This document shows positions 15,387-23,289 of a stretch of 29,687 nt of DNA, one piece after another (the first letter of the stretch is position 1; each line of letters begins with the position of its first letter). The notes under the pieces are model-generated. The model searched no databases and was not told the origin of the DNA. It worked only from the letters and a program-made list of their open reading frames with translations. Source of the stretch: Syntrophaceae bacterium UBA2280. Lineage in GTDB: Bacteria > Desulfobacterota > Syntrophia > Syntrophales > Smithellaceae. Position numbers and translations under genes: made by a program. The stretch spans positions 1-29,687 of the forward strand of contig DDWS01000025.1 of NCBI GenBank assembly GCA_002347685.1, written 5' to 3'.

Positions 15387-15426
15387 ATCTGGCCTTACCT
15401 ATACCGACTGGAGGAATATCAATATA

Positions 15427-16650
15427 ATGGATGCTCAAATCAGTGCGGGCGATACAGCCTGGATATTGGTGTGTTGTTCTCTTGTTCTTTTGATGACGCC
15501 GGCCCTGGCGTTTTTTTATGGCGGCATGGTGCGGAGAAAAAATGTTCTTTCCACCTTAACCATGAGCTATATTTTCATGTCCCTGATCGGAGTCCAGTGG
15601 GTGCTTTACGGATATTCTCTCGCCTTCGGTCCGGACATCGGCGGATTGATCGGGGGTCTCGATTTCCTGGGTTTTCAGGGTGTCGGCGCCGAACCTAACA
15701 TTGCCTACGCTAAAACCATCCCTCATCAACTTTTTGGCTCTTTTCAGATGATGTTTGCCGTCATTACTCCCGCGCTCATTACAGGCGCTTTCGTGGAAAG
15801 AGTCAAATTCAAGAGCTTCCTTCTTTTCAGCCTTCTCTGGGCGACGCTGGTCTATGACCCTCTTTGCCACTGGGTCTGGGGACAAGGGGGTTGGCTAAAG
15901 GAGATGGGTGTCCTCGATTTTGCAGGTGGCACAGTTGTACATATTGCCGCAGGTTTTTCGGCACTGGCGTTTGCCATGGTCATCGGTGCGCGCAAAGGTT
16001 ACGGCCATGTTCCGATGGAGCCGAACAATATCCCCCTCACGGTTTTAGGAACCGGATTACTGTGGGTTGGCTGGTTCGGATTTAATGCGGGTAGCGCCCT
16101 CGGGGCAAATGGCGTGGCGGTAAATGCCCTGTTGACCACCAATACCTCAGCTGCCACTGCCGGTCTGGTCTGGATGCTGCTTTCCTGGCTTGACGGTAGA
16201 CCCAGCACTCTGGGGATCGCAACAGGAATGGTTGTCGGTCTGGCAGCGGTGACTCCGGCTTGCGGTTTTGTTACGCCTCTGGCTGCCATGGTTATCGGGG
16301 CCGCGTCCGCGCCCCTTGCTTATTATGCTATACGTTTTCGGGAGCGACACAAGCTGGATGAATCACTGGATGTATGGGCCTGCCACGGCATGGGCAGCGC
16401 CTGGGGTACCATAGCCACGGGATTATTCGCTACGGTGGCCGTCAATGCCGATGGGGCCAACGGTTTGTTTTTCGGTAATCCCGCCCAACTGGGCATTCAG
16501 ATCGTCGCGGTAATGGTCACCATCGTTTTTTCTTTCGGGATGACTTATGTGCTGGCCAAGGTTCTCCATGTGAGTATCGGATTGCGGGTCAGTCCAATCG
16601 AAGAAGACGTGGGATTGGATATCAGTTCGCACGGCGAAAGATCATACTGA
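15427..16650 (+). CDS. amtB: Ammonium transporter AmtB
   Basis: 407 residues from ATG 15427, with GGAGG at 15410-15414 (12 nt away, slightly long). The frame is open to 15382, but that lies in the promoter. About eleven helices are present. The channel residues are conserved: D164 and H172 in DFAGGTVVHI and H320 in ACHGMGS (the twin pore histidines), the WFGFNAGSA helix, and a phenylalanine-gate region in FQMMFAVITPALITGAFVER. There is no signal peptide, as in many Amt proteins. The C-terminal tail (SIGLRVSPIEEDVGLD) holds the conserved regulatory segment contacted by GlnK. It is co-transcribed with glnK 66 nt downstream, from a sigma-54-like promoter. It is expected to take up ammonium when nitrogen is limiting. 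Confidence 0.97.
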   Translation: MDAQISAGDTAWILVCCSLVLLMTPALAFFYGGMVRRKNVLSTLTMSYIFMSLIGVQWVLYGYSLAFGPDIGGLIGGLDFLGFQGVGAEPNIAYAKTIPHQLFGSFQMMFAVITPALITGAFVERVKFKSFLLFSLLWATLVYDPLCHWVWGQGGWLKEMGVLDFAGGTVVHIAAGFSALAFAMVIGARKGYGHVPMEPNNIPLTVLGTGLLWVGWFGFNAGSALGANGVAVNALLTTNTSAATAGLVWMLLSWLDGRPSTLGIATGMVVGLAAVTPACGFVTPLAAMVIGAASAPLAYYAIRFRERHKLDESLDVWACHGMGSAWGTIATGLFATVAVNADGANGLFFGNPAQLGIQIVAVMVTIVFSFGMTYVLAKVLHVSIGLRVSPIEEDVGLDISSHGERSY

Positions 16651-16716
16651 TAGGATAGGCCGCGGTTTTCATCTACTGCCTGACCGTGTATTAAATTATT
16701 TATTGGAGATTTTACC

Positions 16717-17094
16717 ATGCTGAAAAAAATCGAGGCGATCATTCGCGAGGATAAAGTAAACGATGTTATCGACGCCCTTAAAGAGATAGGAATTGTAGGC
16801 ATGAACACGTTTAGAGTGCGTGGACATGGCCGGCAGGGAGGCATTCAACTGGTCGGACGCGCAGGAACCTATCAGGTCAATATGCTTCCAAAAATACAAA
16901 TCAACATTGTTTTAAACACGCGCAACCTGGATGCCGCGCTGGAAGCGATTCTCAAATCGGCTTATACGGGCGAGACGGGTGACGGCATTATTTTCGTTAC
17001 GCCTGTTGAAGATGTCATTCGGGTTCGGACACGCGAACGGGGTCCGTCGGCCATGATGTATCCGGGAGATATTGACGAAAAAAGAAAAGAGTAA
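16717..17094 (+). CDS. glnK: P-II nitrogen regulator GlnK
   Basis: 125 residues; GGAG lies 8 nt before the ATG at 16717. The P-II pattern is complete: start MLKKIEAII, T-loop GRQ-GGIQLVGRAGTY in which the uridylylation-position Tyr is kept, and the ATP-binding B-loop TGETGDGIIFV followed by PVEDVIRVRTRERG. A charged tail of about 15 residues beyond the usual end is extra. It trimers and plugs AmtB under nitrogen sufficiency in known systems; its place directly after amtB supports that role. The other P-II protein of the locus, at 14795-15079, lacks several of these features. Confidence 0.93.
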   Translation: MLKKIEAIIREDKVNDVIDALKEIGIVGMNTFRVRGHGRQGGIQLVGRAGTYQVNMLPKIQINIVLNTRNLDAALEAILKSAYTGETGDGIIFVTPVEDVIRVRTRERGPSAMMYPGDIDEKRKE

Positions 17095-17109
17095 TCATTA
17101 ACCATCATA

Positions 17110-17256
17110 TCATTTCCGAACCAGAAAAAAGAGAACATTGTCCATGAGATGATTGATGGATTGATATTGCTCGGGTTTGGCCGACAGAGTTTCTTTCTCA
17201 CCCTGTACGTAGGCTGAGCACTGGAGACATCCTATAATGTTCATTTGGGCGCTCAC
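17110..17256 (-). CDS. Small Cys-containing protein, 48 aa, unknown function
   Basis: A GTG at 17256 is preceded by AGGAGG at 5 nt. The frame gives 48 residues beginning MSAQMNIIGCLQCSAYVQG, with a C-x2-C pair at residues 10 and 13, and a helical, hydrophobic end (INHLMDNVLFFLVRK). The gene begins 29 nt after the end of the flavodoxin-like gene on the same strand, so the two are probably co-transcribed. The strong ribosome binding site and tight spacing are the evidence. No family is recognised. A single CxxC could bind a metal only as a dimer or be a redox pair. Confidence 0.55.
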   Translation of the reverse strand: MSAQMNIIGCLQCSAYVQGEKETLSAKPEQYQSINHLMDNVLFFLVRK

Positions 17257-17285
17257 ACATTCCTCCTATGTCTTCCGGATTTCCG

Positions 17286-17879
17286 TCACGCCTTTTTCTC
17301 TGCCGGATCGTTCACTTTTTTCAAAATCCAGGCCATATTCCGCCCGAGGACTTTCATGATGTTGAGACCTTCCTCATCGTTTCGCACATCGCCGGGTTCC
17401 ATGCCCACGCCGACATTCCAGTAACAGGAACCGGGCACGATCATCTGGTGGTATAAAAAGAAATGATTCAGGGCGTCAAACGCAAAAACACTACCCGCAC
17501 GGCGCACCGCCACCACACCGGCTCCGACTTTATGTTTTAATAAAAAGCCGTTCGCGGTCGACACCATGCCCGCCCGATCGATCAGAGCCTTCATCTCGGC
17601 GGTGATGTTGGAAAAATAGGTCGGCGACCCCAAAAGAATGCCGTCCGCTTCGATCATTTTCTCCAGGCACTCATTGACAACATCATTCTTCAGGACGCAG
17701 CGCTTATCGAGATTTTCAAAACATTTATAGCAGGCCGTGCAGCCCCTGATCGTTTTGCCGGACAACGGCACCAGCTCTGTTTTGATCCCTTCTTTTTCCA
17801 GTTCTTCAAAGACGCTTTCGATGAGAATGGCTGTATTGCTTTTTTTACGCGGACTGCCGTTAAACGCGACAACTTTCAT
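17286..17879 (-). CDS. Iron-sulfur flavoprotein-like NADPH-dependent FMN reductase
   Basis: 197 residues; GGAGGG sits 7 nt before the ATG at 17879. The flavodoxin-like fold begins MKVVAFNGSPRKKSNT, the FMN phosphate loop. A compact cysteine motif, C47-x2-C50-x2-C53-x7-C61, matches the [4Fe-4S]-type motif of iron-sulfur flavoproteins. GSPTYFSNITAEMKALIDR is the next FMN-contact region. Members pass electrons between ferredoxin and small acceptors in anaerobes. It is 113 nt downstream of the GntR-type regulator on the same strand, and is followed by a 48-aa protein. Confidence 0.85.
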   Translation of the reverse strand: MKVVAFNGSPRKKSNTAILIESVFEELEKEGIKTELVPLSGKTIRGCTACYKCFENLDKRCVLKNDVVNECLEKMIEADGILLGSPTYFSNITAEMKALIDRAGMVSTANGFLLKHKVGAGVVAVRRAGSVFAFDALNHFFLYHQMIVPGSCYWNVGVGMEPGDVRNDEEGLNIMKVLGRNMAWILKKVNDPAEKKA

Positions 17880-17992
17880 GAGCTTTCCCTCCTGTGATGA
17901 TTCATCTTTAAAACCCCGGCATCTATCCGTTCACCGATAAGCAATCCCTGACTTATTCCCATGATTCCCGGGATATTCTTATTTTCTTCGTT

Positions 17993-18712
17993 TCAGGACA
18001 ATCGGACCATGCCTGATTTTCCGCTCTTGATTGCTTCATACACTTTTCTCTCCGCGGACTTAAGGACGTTTCCCATTGCTTTGCGTGAGGCTTCGTCATC
18101 TCGTAGCCTCAAGGCCTTTAATAACTTCATATTCAGATCCAGCGACATTTTCGGCGCGCCATCGATGGAATAAAAAAACTCGGAAAAAAATGCATACACC
18201 GGCTTGAAGGATTGAAAAACGAGTCGGCTGATCATGTCTCCCGATATCGTAATGATGGTCCTGTGAAAATCATAGTCACATTCGGCAAGCACGGCCACAT
18301 CCTTTAAGTGGCGTTTCTTCCTTTCGAGGTTTGCATCAAGATGGGCGATATCGTCCGCCTGAATCCTTAGCGCGGCGGCTGCCGCCGCCTCTGTCTCGGT
18401 CACAAACCTGAACTTCAGCAAAGACTCGAGCGTCTGTTGGTCGATGATTCTTTTGGTGCGGAGAACCTGCACCAGTGTTTCCACCGAGCCTTCCCGGTTA
18501 AAATCCCTCACGTAGGTCCCACTCTGCGGGTGAGTTTGCACAAACCCGCTTTGCGCGAGCCTGGCGATGGCCTCCCGGATCGAGAAGCGGCTTGCCTGGT
18601 AATGATCAACAAGCTCTCTTTCAGGCGGCAGTTTGCCGCCGACCGGATAGGCCTCCCTGATGATATCATTGAGCATATCGTTGTATATTCTGCCGGGCAG
18701 TCCACTTTTCAT
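17993..18712 (-). CDS. GntR-family (FadR/FCD subfamily) transcriptional regulator
   Basis: 239 residues. GAGGG lies 5 nt before ATG 18712. Residues 5-72 are a GntR winged helix (GGKLPPERELVDHYQASRFSIREAIARL, then the wing TYVRD). Residues 90-230 are an FCD helical domain. In metal-binding FCD domains the ligands are an Asp and three His; here DYDFHRT keeps the first Asp/His, but the two later His positions read N (SLDLNMKLLKAL and AMGNVLKSA), so the metal site looks lost. The gene is divergent from the enolase-superfamily gene. The shared promoter holds two TGGT-N3-ACCA sites, the FadR-subfamily type of operator, which makes it the likely local repressor. Confidence 0.88.
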   Translation of the reverse strand: MKSGLPGRIYNDMLNDIIREAYPVGGKLPPERELVDHYQASRFSIREAIARLAQSGFVQTHPQSGTYVRDFNREGSVETLVQVLRTKRIIDQQTLESLLKFRFVTETEAAAAAALRIQADDIAHLDANLERKKRHLKDVAVLAECDYDFHRTIITISGDMISRLVFQSFKPVYAFFSEFFYSIDGAPKMSLDLNMKLLKALRLRDDEASRKAMGNVLKSAERKVYEAIKSGKSGMVRLS

Positions 18713-18800
18713 TATGCCCTCACCTCCATCTTTCCCTGTGATCGTAAGACTCGAAACACGAAGAATATATTAAATATGTGCTTTGTTCACCATAAAACAC

Positions 18801-18841
18801 TTGACAACTGGTTATACCACTATTAGAAAGTGGTATAACCA
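18801..18841 (+). promoter_or_regulatory. Promoter with two FadR-type operators in one long inverted repeat
   Basis: A -35 box TTGACA at 18801-18806 lies at the edge of a perfect inverted repeat: 13-nt arms at 18809-18821 and 18829-18841 separated by 7 nt. Each arm contains its own TGGT-N3-ACCA site (18809-18819 and 18831-18841), centres 22 bp apart, or two helical turns. Binding of two dimers on one DNA face would cover the -35/-10 interval of the enolase-superfamily gene at 18868. A -10 box 17 nt downstream (TAGAAA) is weak. Confidence 0.75.
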
Positions 18842-18867
18842 ATTATACGCAGAATGGAGGAATTGCA

Positions 18868-20091
18868 ATGAAAATTTCGCGCATAGAGCTTTATCATGTG
18901 TCGGTCCCTCTCGAGGAAACATTCTGGCCGACCTGGATCCCCGGTTATCCGCAAACGCATAACCGGTTCACCCTGATCAAACTGACGACCGACGAAGGCA
19001 TTGAAGGCTACAGCGCGGGCTCTGCCATGGGCACGGAACGCGAAGGCCTGGGCGACCTGCTGGGCGGCTACCTGATGGGCGCCGATCCCGCTGATATCGG
19101 CCGGGTGCAGGACCTGCTCAAACAGGCGGGTATCCTGGGGTGGCGCAACTTCTGGATCGAGCCCGCCTGCTGGGACATTCTCGGCAAAAAAGCCGGCAAG
19201 CCCGTTTACGAGCTTTTGGGCGGCAGCGCCAGGCCGATTGAGGTGTACTGCTCGACAGGCGAGATGCATGACCCCGACCGCAGGGCCGATGAGCTTCAGG
19301 AGATCCGGTCTATGGGATACCGTTGCGCAAAGCTGCGTGTCAAAAGCATCGAGCTGAAAGACGATATCCGCCAGATCGAAGTTGTCCGAAAAAAGATGGG
19401 CGACGATTTCGTGCTGGGTGTGGACGCGAATCAGGGCTGGCTCGTCACGATCGTGGACAAGATACCGGCCTGGGACCTTGCGCGCGCCAAGGCGTTTGCC
19501 GACGCCTGTTACCAAAACAAGATCGAATGGCTGGAAGAACCGCTGGATTCTCGCGACTACGACGGAAATGCCGAGCTTAAGAAATATTCGAAAGTCAAAA
19601 TATCGGGCGCCGAGCTGAACTATGGATGGGACGAGATCAAAATCATGTTCGAAAAGGACTGCTTCCATATTTACCAGCCGGATGCAACCTTCGCCGGCGG
19701 TATCTCACAGGTAAAAAAAGTCATCGACATGTGTCATGAGAAAGACCGCCTGTACACGCCGCACACATGGTCCAACGGGATCGGCTTTTATATCAACTGG
19801 AACATGGTGCTTACCGACCGTAAAAACTCGCTGCCGCTGGAGTACCCTTTCGAGTCACCGTCATGGATACCGAAATATCGTGAAGGCATTATTGACCCGA
19901 TCATCCCGGATAGAAATGCGATGCTGCAGCCCTTCACAACGCCGGGCCTGGGATTCACCATTAACGAAAGATTACTCCGAAAGTACGGAAAACGCTTCTT
20001 CAAACTGACCGAAACCGGGCTTAAAATTAAAGTCATCCGCGAAAAAGGCCTGAAAGCTGCTCTGGCGTTGAAAAAAAGAAAAGAGACATGA
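18868..20091 (+). CDS. Mandelate racemase/muconate lactonizing enzyme family protein (enolase superfamily)
   Basis: 407 residues; GGAGG at 18857-18861 is about 6 nt before the ATG. The N-terminal capping domain (1-120) is followed by a beta/alpha barrel. Catalytic positions: the second-strand motif reads K155-L-R157 (usually KxK); metal ligands D186 (VDANQGW), E223 or E224 (WLEEP) and E249 (SGAE); and H299 in TPHTW, the general acid-base of the mandelate-racemase-type subgroup; E325 follows. Together this predicts an acid-sugar dehydratase or epimerase of the MR subgroup; the exact substrate is not readable. The neighbouring GntR regulator and the downstream acyl-CoA synthetase part suggest the enzyme belongs to a catabolic operon for a carboxylic acid. 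Confidence 0.88.
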   Translation: MKISRIELYHVSVPLEETFWPTWIPGYPQTHNRFTLIKLTTDEGIEGYSAGSAMGTEREGLGDLLGGYLMGADPADIGRVQDLLKQAGILGWRNFWIEPACWDILGKKAGKPVYELLGGSARPIEVYCSTGEMHDPDRRADELQEIRSMGYRCAKLRVKSIELKDDIRQIEVVRKKMGDDFVLGVDANQGWLVTIVDKIPAWDLARAKAFADACYQNKIEWLEEPLDSRDYDGNAELKKYSKVKISGAELNYGWDEIKIMFEKDCFHIYQPDATFAGGISQVKKVIDMCHEKDRLYTPHTWSNGIGFYINWNMVLTDRKNSLPLEYPFESPSWIPKYREGIIDPIIPDRNAMLQPFTTPGLGFTINERLLRKYGKRFFKLTETGLKIKVIREKGLKAALALKKRKET

Positions 20092-20344
20092 GGATGCGGC
20101 AGGTCCAGACTGCGCGAAATGACGTTTTGTGCATTCTTTAAGACTCTTATTGCGTAATCGGGGAGAAAAATATAATACATGCGCCCGGAGTGATGTTCCG
20201 GCCATGACATCGCAAGTATGTTGCCTCGGACATAGCGGGAAGTTCTGCCAGACATAAACCGCTGGAAGATATCTCCCCTTGCCGAAATGACAAAGGTTGC
20301 AAGGTTTCAGGGAACACGGCGCCCAATGAGGAGGATGAAACAGC

Positions 20345-21769
20345 ATGACACGAAAGGCCCATCGACTTGATTCATTTTTCAACCCCGGGAGTGTCACCCT
20401 GTTCGGCAGCATGCAGGAGAACTGGTTTTTCGGCGCCGGCGTCATTATCGGCGATCTGCTGAAATGGAACTATCAAGGGCGGATATATCCCATCCATCCC
20501 ACCGCACAAACCGTTTACGGTGTCAGAGTCTATAAAGAATTAAAAGACGTGGAAGCCATTCCCAAGCTGGCCGTTATCGTCACCTCCTTCAAACATGTGC
20601 CGGGTATCCTGCGCCAGTGCGGGGCAAAAGGCATCAAGGCGGTTGTCATCGTTTCCGACGGATTCGGCGAAGCGGGGCCGGAAGGAAAAATCCGGCAGGA
20701 AGAACTGATCCGGATTGCCCGATCCTACAGGATGCGCATCATGGGACCGAACACGGTTGGCATCTTCAATTCCGAAAACTGGTTCACCACTGTTCCCTAT
20801 GACCGGGGATACGACTACAACAAACAGGGAAAGCTTTCCATCATTACCCAGACGGGCATGTACAGCCCCCAGGCCATGGCGTGGAATGAATACGAAGCCG
20901 GAATCAACAAAGTGATCGATCTGGGAAACATGTGCGATATCGATGAAACGGACTGTCTGGACTATCTTGGAAATGACGACGGCACAGAGGTTATTTCTCT
21001 GTATATGGAACACTCCAGGCGAGCCGGAGCATTTCTGGACATTCTGAAAAAAGTTTCTTTAAAAAAACCTGTGCTGTGCCTGATGCCGGGCGGGTCCCCC
21101 GGCGCTGCCGCCGCCATGGCCTCCCACACCGGTTCTCTGGCCGGAAACGCCGATCTGTATTGGACTTTCATGCGGCAGTGCGGCGCCTTGCTTGTCAGGG
21201 AATATGAAGACCTTCGCGACTGCGCCACCCCGTTTCTCCGGTATCCCCTGCCCAAAGGAAATCGTCTGGGCGTTCTCACCTTTTCCGGGGCCATCGGCAT
21301 CCAGAGCATCGACGCAGCGGAAGCATATGGTCTCGCGCTGGGAGAGCTTTCCCCGGAAAGCCGGCAGCAGCTTGCCGCCTTGAGCGATACGCTGGGGAAC
21401 CACCCCATTGATGTGGGCCCCGCTTCAGCCACGGCAGGCGCGCAAATCTTTGAATTGTACAAGACGTGTTTCGATATCCTCAGAAAGGATGAAAACATCG
21501 ATTGCATATATCTCAATGCCTATATCTCACATGCATTGAAACCGGCTTACTATGAAGACTTGATCCGCCATATCGGATCATGCCGGGAAAAGCCGATCGT
21601 GTCGTGGTGTTACGGACCGGCGAAACAACTGGTCATTGAATTCGGAGAGATGGCCGAGCGTTTCGGCATCCCTTTTTATTCGACGACTGGTAAGGCCGTC
21701 CGGTCTCTTTCCTACATGGCCGGTTATGCCCGCTGGAAAGCCGCCGTGTCGGCGCCCGACCGGCAATAA
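20345..21769 (+). CDS. NDP-forming acyl-CoA synthetase, alpha part only
   Basis: 474 residues; a GAGGAGG site lies about 9 nt before ATG 20345. Three domains: a CoA-binding Rossmann-like domain (about 11-140, with MGPNTVGIFN), a ligase domain with the phosphohistidine motif SHTGSLAG (H261, about 150-290), and a third domain to about 470. This is the alpha half of the ACD/Pat-like acetate-CoA ligase family (ADP-forming). The ATP-grasp beta part of about 230 residues, normally fused or adjacent, is absent here. The protein therefore needs a partner encoded elsewhere, or has another role. It lies 253 nt downstream of the enolase-superfamily gene; that gap contains no gene I can support. Confidence 0.85.
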   Translation: MTRKAHRLDSFFNPGSVTLFGSMQENWFFGAGVIIGDLLKWNYQGRIYPIHPTAQTVYGVRVYKELKDVEAIPKLAVIVTSFKHVPGILRQCGAKGIKAVVIVSDGFGEAGPEGKIRQEELIRIARSYRMRIMGPNTVGIFNSENWFTTVPYDRGYDYNKQGKLSIITQTGMYSPQAMAWNEYEAGINKVIDLGNMCDIDETDCLDYLGNDDGTEVISLYMEHSRRAGAFLDILKKVSLKKPVLCLMPGGSPGAAAAMASHTGSLAGNADLYWTFMRQCGALLVREYEDLRDCATPFLRYPLPKGNRLGVLTFSGAIGIQSIDAAEAYGLALGELSPESRQQLAALSDTLGNHPIDVGPASATAGAQIFELYKTCFDILRKDENIDCIYLNAYISHALKPAYYEDLIRHIGSCREKPIVSWCYGPAKQLVIEFGEMAERFGIPFYSTTGKAVRSLSYMAGYARWKAAVSAPDRQ

Positions 21770-21831
21770 CTGTATCTGATTCGTTCCTAAGCGCCGATTT
21801 CGTGCCGGCAGCCCGAAGGTAGCGTCTTTTT

Positions 21832-22020
21832 TCAGACAAGAACCCTGCGGATCTCAATCCTCTCCCAGGTATCCTCCGTGCCCGAACCAAGCTCATCGAA
21901 TTCGAAAAAAAAGCGAGGTCGTTGATATCGGTGGAAATCCATATTCCATGATATTTATAGAAGTCATAATAGTAATAATTTTGCCAGAATATCCGTTTTA
22001 CACCGTCGGCAGCCTGGAAA
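21832..22020 (-). pseudogene. Possible remnant of an unidentified protein gene with a frameshift
   Basis: Downstream of the PEP-CTERM gene, a frame reads ...DGVKRIFWQNYYYYDFYKYHG and on to a run of eight Ts (plus-strand A-run 21905-21912). Past that run the same sense is kept only by shifting one base (adding a T), giving FEFDELGSGTEDTWERIEIRRVLV and a stop at 21832. A second reading, a 36-residue ORF from ATG at about 21942 in the shifted frame, is also continuous. I do not recognise either. The conserved-looking acidic tail is the reason to report it. Confidence 0.3.
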
Positions 22021-22911
22021 TCATTGTTTTGCGCTGAATCTCCTACGCAACGCAAAAAGACCGGCCAGACCGATACTGAGCATGGCTATAATGCCGGGTT
22101 CGGGTACAGTCTGAAAACCGACGTTATCATCACTCCTGAGCGTATAAGTGCCTGTATGCGAAAAAACGGCCGCGGCATAAGTCATACTTTCGTCAAAGTT
22201 AAAATTTTCTGTACCTTCCAGACTCCTGGACAACAGCGCCAAATCAAATTTGATCCAGATCTCATCTCCCACTAAGACGTCAAAAATAATGGTATCTAAA
22301 TACGAAAGGAAGTACTCCCCTTCTTCACTTGAGAGAGAATCCGACCAATCACCGCTGGCCATGGAAGTCCAATCCAATACACCTCCCGTATTTGTTCCAG
22401 TAACCGACGCAGTCCCTGTTCTTGTTCCCAGCGATTGACCCTGGCTGTCATAAACAGTTGTCAGTCCTTCAACTTTAACAAGGGATGATTTCCCATCGAC
22501 GCCTTCTTGTACATTCAGAATCCCGCTATATAGCAAATCCAAATAGAGGGTAACAGACGTTCCATCTGACAGTTCATCCGATACAATCTTGATTAAATTC
22601 CATGTTTGGACATCTGCGCCGATCTCCAGATAATCATTACTAAAAGGAAGATGATAATTCAGCACAGTCTCTGCCTTGATCAGCCCCGAACCAGGATTCG
22701 AAACAATATCTCCCATTGCGTAAGAGGATCCAATAAGAGGAGATCCAGGGAAAAAATACCAATCAAAGCTACGTTCTTCTTTAAGACCGTAAGTCACTTC
22801 ACCCCCAACGTTTACCATCACGTTTGGTTCTGACGGAAGTGCACCTGCCAGACCTGAAAAAGAAAATATTGCTAGCAGGACAAACAATACCACCCATACT
22901 CTTTTCCGCAT
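22021..22911 (-). CDS. PEP-CTERM sorting domain protein
   Basis: 296 residues; AGGAGG lies 7 nt before ATG 22911. A standard Sec signal peptide (MRKRVWVVLFVLLAIFSFSG, cleavage near AGA-L) is followed by a beta-rich, Asp/Ser/Gly-rich region of about 230 residues. The C-terminus has the complete sorting signal: VPEPG at about residues 268-272, a hydrophobic helix (IAMLSIGLAGLFAL) and a basic RRR tail. Such proteins are processed by the exosortase EpsH/XrtA and surface-displayed or released, usually with exopolysaccharide. No exosortase is in this window. A sigma-54-like promoter 85 nt upstream fits the PrsK/PrsR control known for this system. Confidence 0.92.
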   Translation of the reverse strand: MRKRVWVVLFVLLAIFSFSGLAGALPSEPNVMVNVGGEVTYGLKEERSFDWYFFPGSPLIGSSYAMGDIVSNPGSGLIKAETVLNYHLPFSNDYLEIGADVQTWNLIKIVSDELSDGTSVTLYLDLLYSGILNVQEGVDGKSSLVKVEGLTTVYDSQGQSLGTRTGTASVTGTNTGGVLDWTSMASGDWSDSLSSEEGEYFLSYLDTIIFDVLVGDEIWIKFDLALLSRSLEGTENFNFDESMTYAAAVFSHTGTYTLRSDDNVGFQTVPEPGIIAMLSIGLAGLFALRRRFSAKQ

Positions 22912-22995
22912 TTGAATCCTCCTTTCCTTTTTGCTCGTTTCTTTACGGGATTACACTAATTGAATCAGACGCTACGTTGTAGATGGATATTTGAT

Positions 22996-23010
22996 TCAAA
23001 TATTGTGCCA
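22996..23010 (-). promoter_or_regulatory. Sigma-54-like promoter upstream of the PEP-CTERM gene
   Basis: Read leftward: TGGCAC-AATAT-TTGA, the consensus TGGCAC-N5-TTGC apart from the final base of the -12 box. The -24 box is perfect. Predicted +1 is near 22985, leaving about 75 nt to ATG 22911. Sigma-54-type elements ahead of PEP-CTERM genes are known in exosortase-bearing bacteria. Confidence 0.6.
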
Positions 23011-23172
23011 AGGATATTTACGCTAATATATCCAGTTGATATGTGACATAGAGTATTCGAGTTGATAGAAAATTGTAAAGTTTTCCGTCAATTTGTCATA
23101 CATTCAAGATCCCCGTTGAAGACGCAATAGTGAAAGATTTCAAAATATCAATTGGAAGAAAATTCCGAAGAT

Positions 23173-23286
23173 TTAAGACTCAACGAGGGTGCGAAGAACC
23201 AAAAGCAGCACGCCGGCCTTGCAAGCACACAACGGGCATGCGTTTAGGACATAGTTGTTGAGTGCCAGGACATCGTGGACACTCAT
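23173..23286 (-). CDS. Possible 37-aa Cys-containing peptide next to the insertion element
   Basis: An ATG at 23286 opens 37 codons with the sequence MSVHDVLALNN...CPLCACK... and a hydrophobic end (AGVLLLVLRTLVES). No good ribosome binding site precedes it. It is reported only because the CPLCAC cluster plus hydrophobic tail looks non-random. It could equally be noise in the flank of the IS. Confidence 0.2.
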   Translation of the reverse strand: MSVHDVLALNNYVLNACPLCACKAGVLLLVLRTLVES

Positions 23287-23289
23287 GAT

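Noticed and set aside
15382..15426. Longer amtB start at 15382
   Set aside because: The position is inside the sigma-54-like -12 box and has no ribosome binding site; the typical Amt N-terminus begins at 15427.
18823..19668. Minus-strand frame of 281 codons
   Set aside because: It is antisense to the enolase-superfamily gene, whose catalytic residues are all in place.
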